A DNA stretch of 64,000 nt from Sebastes aleutianus (taxonomy: Eukaryota; Chordata; Actinopteri; Perciformes; Sebastidae). Of the stretch, positions 11,527 to 24,851 are shown piece by piece. Both the position numbers and the translations under genes were made by a program. The DNA is taken from positions 13,102,534 through 13,166,533 of the forward strand of contig CAKAKS010000004.1 in the NCBI GenBank assembly GCA_916700875.1, read 5' to 3'. The notes beneath the pieces were generated by a model. That model was not told where the DNA came from. It saw nothing but the letters and a program-made list of their open reading frames with translations, and ran no database searches. The number at the start of each line of letters is the position of its first letter. The stretch's first letter is position 1.

Positions 11527-11760
11527 CAAACTTATCAAATATGAATCAATATTCTCTGACTGTAATGCCTATTTCTCGCCTCAAATGTTTTCAGAAACAT
11601 TTTGTAGTGTAGTTTAGCTGTAAAATGAGAAAGTTTGTGACACGGCAGCCAGGTTGAGATCAGTTGAGGAAATACCAAGCACCGCCCACCAGCCGGAGCA
11701 CAGCCAATAGGAACGCTCACTCTCTGAAATGACCTGTGATTGGCCAAAGTCTCTTTAAAG
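11527..11760 (+). repeat. Dispersed teleost repeat, 3' fragment, downstream of nat
   Basis: Direct-orientation relative of 9462-9597, continuing beyond it (CACAGCCAATAGGAACGC, GACCTGTGATTGGCC). It begins about 40 bp after the nat stop codon, so it is probably part of the nat 3' UTR. Confidence 0.6.
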
Positions 11761-11889
11761 CCTGAAAACAGCCATGAGGAGGTGCAGGGGCCTGTTTCAC
11801 AAAAGCACACCTCCAAAATGATGCATCTTCTCTTTGCAAACTGTCTTTGATTCATACAACTTTAAAGCAATTTTTTACTCTCAGGTTTG

Positions 11890-11944
11890 AATAAAAACAA
11901 TCACATGCAACAAGAAAAAAGATAAATTGTCAGTTTGATTTAAT
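11890..11944. terminator. Facing polyadenylation signals of nat and marchf6
   Basis: Plus-strand AATAAA at 11890-11895 would serve nat. Minus-strand ATTAAA at 11944-11939 would serve marchf6, about 480 bp past its stop. If both are used, the two 3' ends overlap or nearly touch. Signals only; cleavage sites are not determined. Confidence 0.45.
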
Positions 11945-12424
11945 AAATTATACATACACTTTTAAGATGTACAATGGTCATTGCATTAATTCATATCCGT
12001 CTTTTTTCTTTTTTTTAAGACAAAGTCTGCGTTCAAAGTATTTACACATGTACAGTTATCAGGCAGCACTTTACAAAGCAAGGCATGAACGACAATACAG
12101 ATGTTTCAAATCAAACCTCTTAACCCCTCACCCTCCTGCTCCTACTCCGTTTGTCTGAGGGGGGTGGGGGTGGGGGGGGAGTACTCAGCTGTCCCATGAT
12201 TATAATACATTTTCCCATCCCACCTTTGATGGGGCACGACAGGGAATTCAAGAAATTGGAACGACATCCATTAAATCCACCGAGATCCACAGAAGATTCA
12301 AAAGGATTACTGTCCAAGGACTGAGTTGAAAATCAAAAAAAGGGTGTTGGGGGTAAAGGGGGGGGGAGACCGGATGTACGCAGGGTAACAGGTGCAAAAA
12401 TGTGGCAGCGTGTGACACAAAAAT

Positions 12425-15400
12425 CTACTCTGCGACAGGGTTCGGGGGCGGGACTGAGCTCGCTCTTGCAGCTTTCCGTTCGTAGTTGACGAGCCTCTGC
12501 CCAACCAGGTACCTGAAAGGAGAGATTATCATGAAAATAATATTCAGATTGTAAAATACATGTTGGTTTCTACACTAACGGATCCTTACTTGTCGTTCTT
12601 GATGTGCTCATAAAGGCGTTTAAACTGTCGGATCTGGAAGGACAGGATGCCGATAAGCGAGACCACCATCAAGAGGAACGGGTAGATTCTCCTCTGCATT
12701 AGAATCTCCATCTCTGGGGTTACTCCTGCAAAAGTAATGCACTTCAGTTATGAATGGTTTCAGTGAACGCCCCATTAGCTGACACTGTAGTCACTGCAAC
12801 AGTCATCTGGAGATAAAAAGGAGTATAGTATCTTGGAGAAACCTCTGTAATATGAACTCAGCACACTCATACAGGATTAATCTAATGGAAAACCGTCAGT
12901 GCTTTAAGTGGGTTTAAGTGAACAAGGCCAAAGCTTTATTGCTCTCCTTTTGCAGCTGATACTGTATGCATTACACAGAAGAGGATATTTATTGATTTTT
13001 ATCTCTTAGTTTGGTGCTCCAGTTTTGGAGAAAAATCCTTGAACCGAGAAGGTGAAATAAACAAACCCGACAGAGAAAATAACTAAATGTAAAACTTTCT
13101 AATTGCTTCCCACTCAAGACACTCACCCACAGCAGGAACCACCCCGGCAGCGATCACATATGGCACACACAAGGACAGCAGCAGGACTGAGATGACCGGA
13201 GCTGCCAGTTTACGGATGATGAACTGGAGATCAATGTTGCGAATTCCGTTTGCATAAACCTGAGGAGAAAGTTTAGAATTATTATATTGTACAGCCAATT
13301 ACAATGTCATTCACTTATCACGCTCTTGAATCAGGAAAGTAATATTCATCTACAACCCACCTGCTCAATAACGGTCTTCAGCCACCACTGAGGGCCCATG
13401 AGAGTGATGGCAGCAATGATTTTGGCATGGAGCACTCCGAGAGCCCAGTCCTGCAGATAACAGAGAGAACAATGGATGAACACGGATGTAAGGACTGTGA
13501 ATTACGTGACACAAATGGGCAAACGGGGTAAAGAAACAATTACAACACACTACATATACAACAATGAACCACTCAAATGGAGTGTCTATGGAGAGGAGAT
13601 GGAAAAAAGACAGACATACTCATACAACACAGACCCACAATCATACCTGCCAGGGGTAGAAGAGGGGTGTCTGGTCCAGGGGGACTCTGAGTGGAGCCAC
13701 AATGACCAGTTCAAACAGCAGGCCCAGTAGCAGCGGGATGACTCCAGCGACCAGCAGAGCTACAACCAGGGTCTTCAGAATCTGCATACACAGCGCAAGG
13801 ATATAAAATGAACATAGTTAATCACAAAACTTGATGACACCACATTTCTTCCTTAATGGAACAAAACTGCAGCATTGGCAGAGTTAATGATAAGGTTGGG
13901 ATATTACTACTAGGCAGGTAGCGGCAAATTTTGGATATCAGCTCAATGATCTTGTAATAAGCAGCCAAACATTAAACAAAAACATTGCATTTAGATCCAG
14001 CTTCAGACAATCTAACAGCTGGAAAGAGAACAACTCATTACAAAACCACTCTGCTGCCCAGTTTTGGTGTTTGCCAACAGTGGAGGCTGCTCACAGATAC
14101 CCACCATGAGTGTCCACTCCTGGACTTTGCGTGCGATGACGGTGCGTCCCTGGGGCATCCAGGCCAGCAGCACGGTGACTCCGCGGATAGACAGCCAGCA
14201 GACATACAGGCCGCACGCTGCCGTGTACAGCTCGTGGATTTTGGAGCTTCCTGTCCAGAAGGACATCAGCCAGCGCCCGGTGAACACTGAAACACGCGCG
14301 GGACAAAACAAACATGACCTCTCTGGAAGTAAATTACTATTTGAGCTAGAACTTAAAAAAAGAAACGCTTAAACAGCAGAGACATGCATATATATATAGA
14401 TTCACCCTTTAATTATGGTTTGGGTGTGGGTCTGCAAAGTAAATTACTGGTTGTATTTTATGCAACCACATCTTACCTGGTAGGGTTAGGCACACCAGAC
14501 TGGCCACCAGCAGAGTGATGCACATGAATGCTATCAGCAACACAATCTGGAGAAAAGAGGACAGTTTTAGAATAAAAGTATTTTAACATGAAGGAGGAGG
14601 AGTGTAATAACTGGGAGTTGAGTTGTACGGTGTTGGCTCAATTCTAAATTTGTGGGGGGGAGCCTACAGATTCCATTTTATACTCAATTATAAATGATAA
14701 CACATTTAGCCCAACGTTAATTTAGTTTTGTGCATCATCGCTTAAAGTATGTTAATTGGAATCCAATCCCTGCATCTAAGAATTGACCATTCGCTAAGCC
14801 CCTCCCTAAAACGGCCACTGTCCATCCTACGTTAGCAACCGTAACTAGGCGAAGGAGTGCTGTCAAGCTTTCAGCGGTGTCTATGGAACCTACAAGTCCG
14901 ACAGCAGATATCCTTAAAGTTTAGAGGGGAGTGTCGTATTTTCTTCACTTTTCCGAAGCAATACCTCAAGAAGAGCGATGTCGGATATGGATTAAACAGT
15001 GTTAGACAGTGTTTATTATTAATTAATATTTGTGAGATCCAGTGTATGGATCAGAGCCGTGATGTGCGAGTAATATCCTGGCGTGCTTTAAACAAATGGA
15101 AAAGCAGGATAATTTAGTTTTATATTAGATAATGAAAGCTATAGGGGGGTCATAACTAAATATGAATTGAGCTTAAAACAAACTTACCCAGGAACATACA
15201 GGAACACAGAGACTGTTCCAGAAACAGCAGTGATAAATGTTCAAAACCCCCAAGGGCTTTCTCACCCTGAATGGGAAGCGAAGAGGTCTGTGGTAAGGCT
15301 GGAATCCAACTGGTCCCCCTTGCTGCAGAATGGCCTGATGGGCTGCATGTAGCCCCTCGCCAACAGCTGGGGCAGGGTTGTTATTGTTGTTATGGTGACC

Positions 15401-18400
15401 GGGAGGAGGGTTGTTATTGTTGTTGTTGTTCACAGGCTGGTTGGCATCATTGTCCTCCTGCTCCCCGAGGAGGTAGGAGTGGAGGTCTCTGTGGAGGTGA
15501 AGATGTGTTTGGTTATAGAGGGCCAATCGGAGAAAAATCAGGAAAAACATGTAGAAGTGTATTCAAACTGGTTGACTTACAGTAAAAATCCAGCGCTGAC
15601 TGTCCAGGCCCTCACCAGGCCTTTGAGCCACTGGCGAGTGTGTCCCTGCTCCAACAGAGCTGGCAGCACAACCTGAAGTAATAACAGCTCCAAAGACAGC
15701 TCGCTGACCGGGGCATCACTGAGGGGGAAAGAGGTGGAGAGGGTCAGGCAACTCTTGTTTTTGTGGCAATGTGGTCGGTATTTCCTCTTTTGTTCAAGAT
15801 GTACTGCGCTAAGATGTTGTGGCCATCTGGCCTGAGGAGGAAGTGGTTTCACACACCATTTCAGAGAGACAAAGCAGCAGCTCTTCACACCGTTTATTGC
15901 TAAGTGACCTATAATTTTATCATGCTTGCCGGTTACCTGTAGAGCATGACGTTGTACGGGAGGAAGATGGGCAGCAGTAGTTTGATCAGCCTGATGGGCA
16001 GCCACAGCATGAGCAGCACGATGGAGCCGAACACAACTACAGACAGGATGAACCGCCGCAGGTGTCTATAGATAGGCAGGTGAATCATTTCCTGCACCGG
16101 GTTAAAATCGGGGTCATTGAGGTTTCTCAGAAACCACAGCACTCCCGGCCTCAGCACCTGATGGGCGTAAACAATACAAGTTAGCGTTAGGAAAGCAGCT
16201 GCATTTAAAAAAAAAAACACATTACTGTCATGAGGATCTTACCTCTCTCAGTAGGAGGATGAAAGAAGCAAAGTAGAAGACATAAACCATTCCCACAAGC
16301 CAGTGCAGGAACATGGTGGTGCCAGGGGCTGATTTAAAACTCAACTCTCTGTCTTTCAGGGAGGCATCAAACATCTCCTGCAGGAAATCAAATGTTAAAT
16401 AACGATTGCAGTTAGACTGATTCAAATTCCGTGTTTATTCTAGGATGATAATTACTCGTCTTTGTTAAATTAATGCACAGATGGCTGGAAGATCAAATGT
16501 GCTATGAATAACATTTGCGCATGCCATATGCTTTACAGATTAAAATTAGACAAAGCTCAATTAAATTCTGAAAGTACCATGCCGAATGAAGGGTTCCTCC
16601 GCTGCCGCTCAAAGGCAAGTCCCATGTTTCATATTGGCATTGTTCACTTATGTATGTGCTGTTGTGTCTATAGGATTTTATATATCCTGTATGTTTATTA
16701 CAACTTCTAACTAGAATTACCACCTCACGGTTGTATGCCTCCGCCAACCAGTCAAGCTGCAGTTTACAGCCGTGTCTGTCCAAAATGTCATCACTTCATC
16801 ATTTTATCCTATTAGACAGTTCTGTGAAATTGTCATAATTAGCACATGACTTCTTGAGTTATGGCCAGAAACATGTTTTGTGAGGTCACAGTGACCTTGA
16901 CCACCAGAATCTAATCAGTTCATCCATAGTCCAAGTGGATAATTGTGCCAAATCTGAAGAAATTCCCTCGTCAGGCGTTCCTGAGATATCGCGTTCCCAA
17001 GAATGGTCCGCACGGACAAACAGACAGATGGATTTACAGACGGACAACCCGAAAACATTATGTTAAAGTTGATAAAAACAGCATCGTGGCAGAGACCAAA
17101 CCAGCTTTGTCATTACAAGAAGCTCATTTTAATCTGTGGGACAAACTGAAATGAGAAAACACAGCTTATTCCACGCAGTTCATTTTCAGGCCAATTAGAT
17201 TCTTTTCACAGGGTGAACAGCTGCGGAGCGGGGAGGACATGGTTCCCTTCTGCTGTGTAAACTGCTCCACCTGTTCTGAGGCGCGTTGACAGGCTCGTGC
17301 AAAACAATCCCACTGGCTTACACTGTGTAGCATAGGTGGGAAAGTTTAGGCGGCCACTGGAGGCAGAGGTCGACTTGGGACTGTGCCACTTAGCGCCGGA
17401 GAGTGAAAAATTGCTGACACACAAGAGACTCGCAGATGAGGAGAGCGAGAGCCACAACGCAGAGGCATATGTGACTCTCTCCATTTGTCCAAGCCAGTTT
17501 GTTTTCTGTATTTCTGTGTAAATAAATGCATGAACTGTTGGATCAACAGCATCTGCTTCTGTCTCTGTCTCTGTCTCAGCCCTGTTAATTGCCACTTCAA
17601 GGGCTATTTGAGAGACGCCTTTACAGGGTAGAGAACGCCACTCTAATTTGAACAAGAGACATGTAAGCATCCACTGAAATCTCAAAGGGAGGAGAGGTAA
17701 ATTCAGAAAATTAGACTGGCTGCAACTGGCACTGGAGGAACCCTTTGAGGCCGGTAGAAAACATAGATACCGTTACAGACAAGTATTTGTCACTATATGG
17801 TACTGTATCTGTAAATACATCAGCCAAGGATGAGAAATACAATTAACCTTCCTATGACCATGATACCACTTAAAGTTTTACACCAGTTTAATGAATGAAA
17901 TGCAGACAAGTGTGAGGAGCTGGGGCTTCCAAAAACAGTATAATAGAGTATAACAGAGCCAGAGAGTCTTACTAAAGAGCAGATGTCGAGCCACCAGCCA
18001 CAGATGAGTGGAAAAACACCAATCTCCACAACAACCAGCAGAGAGACCTGTAATGGAAGCATTGACGCGTCTCAGTATCACTTAACACCATATGTATGCA
18101 CATGAAATAAGTCTCTATAAAAGGTGTTGAAATGCAGTAATGTTGTGCTTTTTTCCTCATTCAGTTTCAAGCTCTTTTAAATGGACAAGGCCACCTCAAG
18201 CCTGACTTTTTATTATGAATATTTTTAGGTCATACTGTAATAAAATAATGCTATCTTTCAGTTTCTGTGTAATTGCAAAAATACAAAAAAATACTCAGAT
18301 TCAGTGTTATGTTCACGTAGTAAATCTCAGTAAGTGAATACTTCTGTCTATATTTCCACCAAGGACGGTGCAGACGTGAGTTACACAGAGGAAGAAATGT

Positions 18401-21400
18401 ACTTAGAGGTGTTACCTTGACAACGATGTAGCAGACTCCCAGGAGACGTCGGGAGCGCTGAAACCTGACCAGAGCAGCCAGACCCTGAGACGGCCGTTAA
18501 GGATCAACAATGCTGCTCACACATTTACACCCGCACAGACCAAACAGAATCAATTCCACATGCATTGCTTGTCCTTGTAATAGAATTATGTTTGCTTTAG
18601 GTTTTACATTTCAGTAGACGGAAGGATACGTGACAAAGGATGAGCGTCATGGCCAGCAGTATGTAGCCCACAATGGTTGTGATTAAGCCCTCAAAGTGGG
18701 ACGCTTGGACCTGAAGAACAGAACAAAGTTGTAGTCAAGTAATTAATCACAACTCAAGAGACACAACACTGAATAATAATGCCAAGAGGATCACAGCAGT
18801 TTCTTACATATTCCTCAAAGCCAAGACCCACGACAGAGAAGTGCCCGATGTGGTAGGGACAAAATGCTGATTGAAGGAAAAAAAGAAGACAAAAATTGCT
18901 ATAATTACATAATATGTCTTAAATATGATCATATAACTGTACCAGGACTGCACAATTAATCAAATATTAATCGGGATTTTGGCTTCCCACAATTAAATGA
19001 GCATGATCGACTGCGATATTGGCGTTTAAAATGCTCCACTCATAGAAAACTCTGCTGCATAAATCAAGCGCTTCCTAAACTAACATGTCGTCGGTGTGGA
19101 AGTTCTTCAGCGTGAGTGAAGCAGACATAAAGCTCGCAAATTATCACAACTGCAAGTTCAAAATAAGCCGCGGAGGAACAACCTTAAAACATTTGGAACA
19201 ACTAACTTAATCCGACACTTATATTGTAATTCATTCCCATGAATGCGGCTCAGAGTAATCACCGAGACCGGCTCGTCTGCCGACAGCACGGAGCTAAGGA
19301 GCTTATTTTTTTTTTAAATCAAAGCAAATATTTGAATAAAAAGAAAATTATTTATTTCCTATTCATTTGAATTGTGTGTTTTTATGCAAATAACCACTAT
19401 AGATGACAATAACAAAGTAAAATCTATGAATAATCATGGTAAATAATCTCAATATTGATCAAAATAATCATGATTAACATATTGGTCATTATCGTGCAGC
19501 CCTAAATTGTACAGTATTATAGTTTTATGTTTTGTTAATTTTTTTGTTGTATGTTGGAGGACCTTTTAGGCTTTATTGTGTTTTAGTCCTTGATGAATGG
19601 AACTACTGCTGTGCAAAGTAATTCTGTACTTTTAATCATCCAATAAATGCGATCAATCAATCTTTATGATAAAACATGGTTTTAATCTACTCACCAAAGA
19701 CCAGGATGAAGAGTGTGTTGAGAGACACTACCCAAAAAACATGCTCCTACAAGACAAAAGAGTCCAAGTATGATTTTAACTTACAAACGTGTGATACAAA
19801 AGTGTAAAAAACATAACTGACTTATAGAGAGACTTACCAAAAATACCAGTGAACCATCCAGGCCAAGCATCTAAAATGGAAATGGAAAGATTTTAAGTAC
19901 GTCATGATGTATAACACAAATAGAAAAACCTTTGATAGAGTTGTGTAGATTGTGTACTAGGGATGGGGGTGTTTGGAGATCAGTAATGTCACGCAGAGTT
20001 ACCCTTTCCCAGGTGAGCTCCTCCGCCGCTCTGTCCCACTCCAAAGCATTCCAATTCATGTCGTCTACAGAGAAAAAATATTTACTTTAAATACAGTGAA
20101 GATTAATACATTCACAACAGTCAGCAATTTAAAAATGTGTATATAAACATCCAATTCAATCATTATCAATCAAGACAACACTGTTATTGTGTTTGTCTGG
20201 TCAAATGCTTTTGGGTTGGCTTTCAGCAACAACACAGAAAAATAATACTTAAGAACACTGTTATGATTACATTATTAATGCTGTTCCGGGGAGAATTTGT
20301 TTGCAAAACAACCTATTGTTTCCACTGCATTAATTTAGCTGTGGTGACACCCCGCAGCTAGAATAATGTATAATACAATCACAATTCATTATCAGCCTGT
20401 TTTGCCTAGCCTGCTGCAAAATCAGCCCATTAACCGCAGAAAAACAAAACAAATTAGGTGGGATATGAGTGCATTTTGACACATCGTTATATCATTCTCA
20501 AATTAATTGCATGCTCTAATGGCAGTGTTGCTGTTTGTTCTAATGTTTCTCAGTGTTTAAGTGTGCATTTCCATAAACCCTGCAGTTTTCTGTCGCTTCA
20601 ACAACGCCCTAGTCTGTTGGCTTTACTGGAGACGAAACATGACGCTCTGCTCCATTTCAGTTTGTGCTTGAACTGCACCATTTTCTCAGTGTTTTTTGAT
20701 GTTAAGCAATTAAATTTTGTAAGGCAAGGCATTCCAGCGTATCTCCATAAAATCTAACCAGGCAGAACACAATGTGAAATGTGATTGACAGACGGGCAGT
20801 GTGCCATTCTTGAACACAATCACTGTTTGTTTACGCTAATCGAGTCTCAAAATGACACTTTATACAGCCTGACAAGACTTCAGTACGGACTAAAATAACA
20901 ACTATAACTGCCAAAAAAACTACTTTAAACCAGATACTCTGATTGTGATAGATTTCCTTATCAAATTCCAACCTTGTGCTCCATTATTGGGGTCTGCATC
21001 TTCAGCTGCTGCTCCCTCCTCTTCTTCCAGCTCTGGGTCATCACCCTGGTCTGGCGGGACATCAGGGGGCTCAGGCTCTGCTTCATTCTGGGCTGGTGGA
21101 TCAGCCGGGGCTGGCTGGGCTGCAGGGGGCTCATCCGCTGCTCCCTGGCCTGCAGCTTGTGCCTGAGAGTGAGGGTTTAACATAGGGAGTTAGAGTGATT
21201 TTGTGTATGCACGTGGTTAAGATTGGATGTACAAGTATGTATGTCAGACAAAGTACCTCATTGGCTTGTCCGGCTGCGTTAGGCGGTTGCGGCTGGTGCT
21301 CTAACCACTGGGGAGCGCCACCATGGACTATCTGTTCTCTGAGCCACACCAGGCTGATAAATGCACACAGCGTGCAGGTGACCACGAAGCAGCCCTGTAG

Positions 21401-24400
21401 ACAATCTGCAAGCAGGTTCTCTCTGCAGGAGCACAAATATTAACACTTTTATAAACATACAAAAAATAGACCTTTAAAAAGTAGGCTATATGGAAATGAA
21501 GAGAATAAGCAGGTAAAGGAGACGAGCTTTAGCTTTAGTAGTGTGTAGTAGGAGAACTCTGGTAGCATCACTCACGTAGAGAGCATGTCAAGCGGCAGTG
21601 TCAAAAGTGAGCTCACAGAGCCGGTAAACAGACACTTGTAGATGCGACCTGAGACAGAGACCAGATAAATAAATTAGTGTCATTTTGTATACATTAAATA
21701 CATTTATATAGTTTCATTGTAACAACTTACACAATATGTGAGCATTACATAGATTTTTTTCACATTGAGAACTGAGGGGGATTTACATATCTTGTAACAT
21801 GCACATGTTATGTAAAGATACTAAAGCTGTAATTCTCTTGATCGCGTTAAACCATGAACATGAGCTAATATGTGAAGCTTATGTCATGGCCACTTCATAC
21901 AATGTAATGAACATCTACTTTCAAACCTATGAAACAAATTGATTAGCTAAAATCAGATCAAACCTATTATTATCCCCCGTTGCTTTGGTGAATCAATTTA
22001 TGAGGAGGAAAAAAAGTGAATTACACGTTTAAGGTAATAGCTGATACAAGTTGTAAGAAAGGTGTAATTGGGTATTAAGGAGGAGATAACTTTGGCCTTG
22101 AGTTCACATTCAGTTTATCTCTGATTTGTGCCTGTGTGTGTATTACTTACATGCGGTGAGAGGAACCACCCCGAGCCACGCAAAGGCCACCAGTGTGTAA
22201 TGGAACCAGTAGCGGATGGCCGTGCCCACACTGGTCAGCAGGCCGGCACAGATGTCCTGGATGGGCAGACGTGAGGGCATGTCTGGGGAGTAGACTGAAG
22301 TGGAAAGAGGGAACCAGAGACATTTAAATAATCTTTTATGTTTGATAGTGTTCTAAATATCATTGTGTTATGTAAAAAGGACTGATACAAAAAAAAGAAC
22401 CACATGGCCCCATCTGTAAGGCTTGTTTAGGAAAACCTGAGGCTGTTTAATATATTAAAGTGGATGATCCATCAATGTCACGAGTACTTACTTGGTGTGA
22501 AAGCAAATCTGTGCTTGCATAATTCACAGTACTCCTTCCTGCTGTGCTTCAGCCACTGGACCAAACTGTAAAGCAACATTTAGACGATCAAATTTCAACA
22601 ACATGAAACATATGCTGCTTGAGAATTTTTAGGTTTTTATTACGCAAAACAGTTTATGTGTGATTTGGGGGATAAATGTTGGAAAACTGAATATTCAGAT
22701 CAATAACAATGGAGACCTACTACAGAGCATATATCAATTAAATCATCCACTTCTAAAATCCTTAAAAAGTATTACAAAACAGATGAATGTGTGTGTACGA
22801 TCGGTCACATTTGAAATTTCAAAAGTTCAATAGATTTTATGTGGTCCCTGGTTTGGACATTTTCTCTCTGCCACAAGGCCTTAAAATGAACGAGATCCAA
22901 CTACATACTGTCGCTAGATTAGAAACAACTCCTGTGTTGCAGATTTAAACCACACTCTGGGATGTTAACGTTGTGAGACGAAGACAAAGGTCTATAGTTG
23001 ACCTCACATAACCCTTTTTTACCACTGCTATGACTACACAAGAATATGACGTGATGAAGACGCATGCTCAGCTGTCATGATCTCTCCAGGATCTCTGGAC
23101 CCAACAAACACTGACTGTGAGAATTTATCTTGTTTCAGTCATGGTGAAACCTTCACTCTGATTAACAACTAACAAAAAAAGGGCGTATCAGTTATATTCT
23201 GAGCTGATGCTTGTATGTTGCCAATAATAATAATAATAACACCATCTCAGTGACATAGGCTAGACTAGGGATTAATAACTGGGTTATGTAAGGGAGTCAT
23301 TACACCAGCTGATTCCAACACATATGACATGCATGCATATGACAGCATTAAAGACAGAACAGGGTTATACTTAAGCTCCAATTCAACTTTCATCCTAGAA
23401 GGTTTCCACTCTACAACCCCCCGCCCATGAAAAATCATCCCCATGACAGAACACATTTATTCCTTCCTAGCGTGTTAATGCAATTTGTACAGCTCAAAAA
23501 TGTTGTACTGAGATCTACATTATAGGTCCACACCAGTTGGGTTTTCTGTGACAAACTGTCTATATGATCTAGCTGACATATCAACCTGAAATTCCCAAAG
23601 AATTAAGAATCTCTGACCTCTCACTGACCATGTCACTCTGAACAATGACATTTCAGCAGTCTATAGTACATTAAATGTGAATGCTACCTGTGTGTTGCTG
23701 GGGGTTTGTCTTCATTTGATTTTTATTTAGTACAAAACACAACACAATAAAATAAACATAGCTAAGGTATGCATACACTCAGCAGAACTACACAATCCAG
23801 ACACAATAGACTGTTATTCTAAACTTTGTGGGGGGTGGACGTGAACTAATATGGATACAAACTGAGGTGCAACAATTACCACAGAACAATCCAGGCCTGG
23901 CTTTTGCTTTCGCCTGGGGATTTCCATGCACCTGACCCTCTAACCAGTGACGCTCACACACAGGACAGATGAGAACACAGCACAATCTCCAAAATACCTG
24001 CTGCTGGTACAGTATTGTTTTCACTAGGGCTGTTCCAAATGCCATTTTTTGGCAGGTATTTTTCGAAGGTATTCGAAGCTTCGCAGCGTGGCGTTCTTTT
24101 GTCTGTCTGTCTCCATCTTCCCAGTTTCAGTGCCCGAGACAGCGCTGCTGCCGGACTACTGTACACACACGCACCTCTACTTATAACAATCAGCAATATC
24201 CATCTGAGAATAACTAACAATAATATTGTGTTGAATATGAACAATTAATAACGTTGTGGGATTATTCCTTATTTCATTGGCTATTTGGGGATCTATACTT
24301 TATTACTACATACTTATATAGAAACGAAACAAAAAAAGAAGTACTAATTTGGAAGTCGATCACCATGGCAATGGTCGAAGCATTTGGGTCAGCCCTAGTT

Positions 24401-24791
24401 TTGATGTGATGTGACACTATGCAACCTGGATGTGACAGAGGATGAACCCGTTCTGCATCCTTTCATGATTCTTAAATTATGCTTGCTATCCAGCCACCAC
24501 TATAGGAATAATCAAGTTACGCACCAAGTTATCCGATTACTTAGCAACCACCCTGAAATACAACAAATCACTAGAGCTGCAACGATCAATCGATTAGTTG
24601 TCAACTTAAATTAATTGGCAACAATTTTGATAATCGATTAATCAGTTTGAGTAATTTTTTAAGAAAAAAAAAAGTCAAAATACTCTTGATTCTAGCTTCT
24701 TAAATGTGAGTATTTTTTTTTTTTTTAATCCTCTATGACAGTAAATTGAATATCTTTGAGTTTTGGACAAAAGTTAACTGATCTTTTTGAA

Positions 24792-24851
<60 letters not shown>

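Noticed and set aside
20945..21185. Plus-strand frames over marchf6 exon 7
   Set aside because: Shadows of the minus-strand Pro/Ala/Glu-rich exon.
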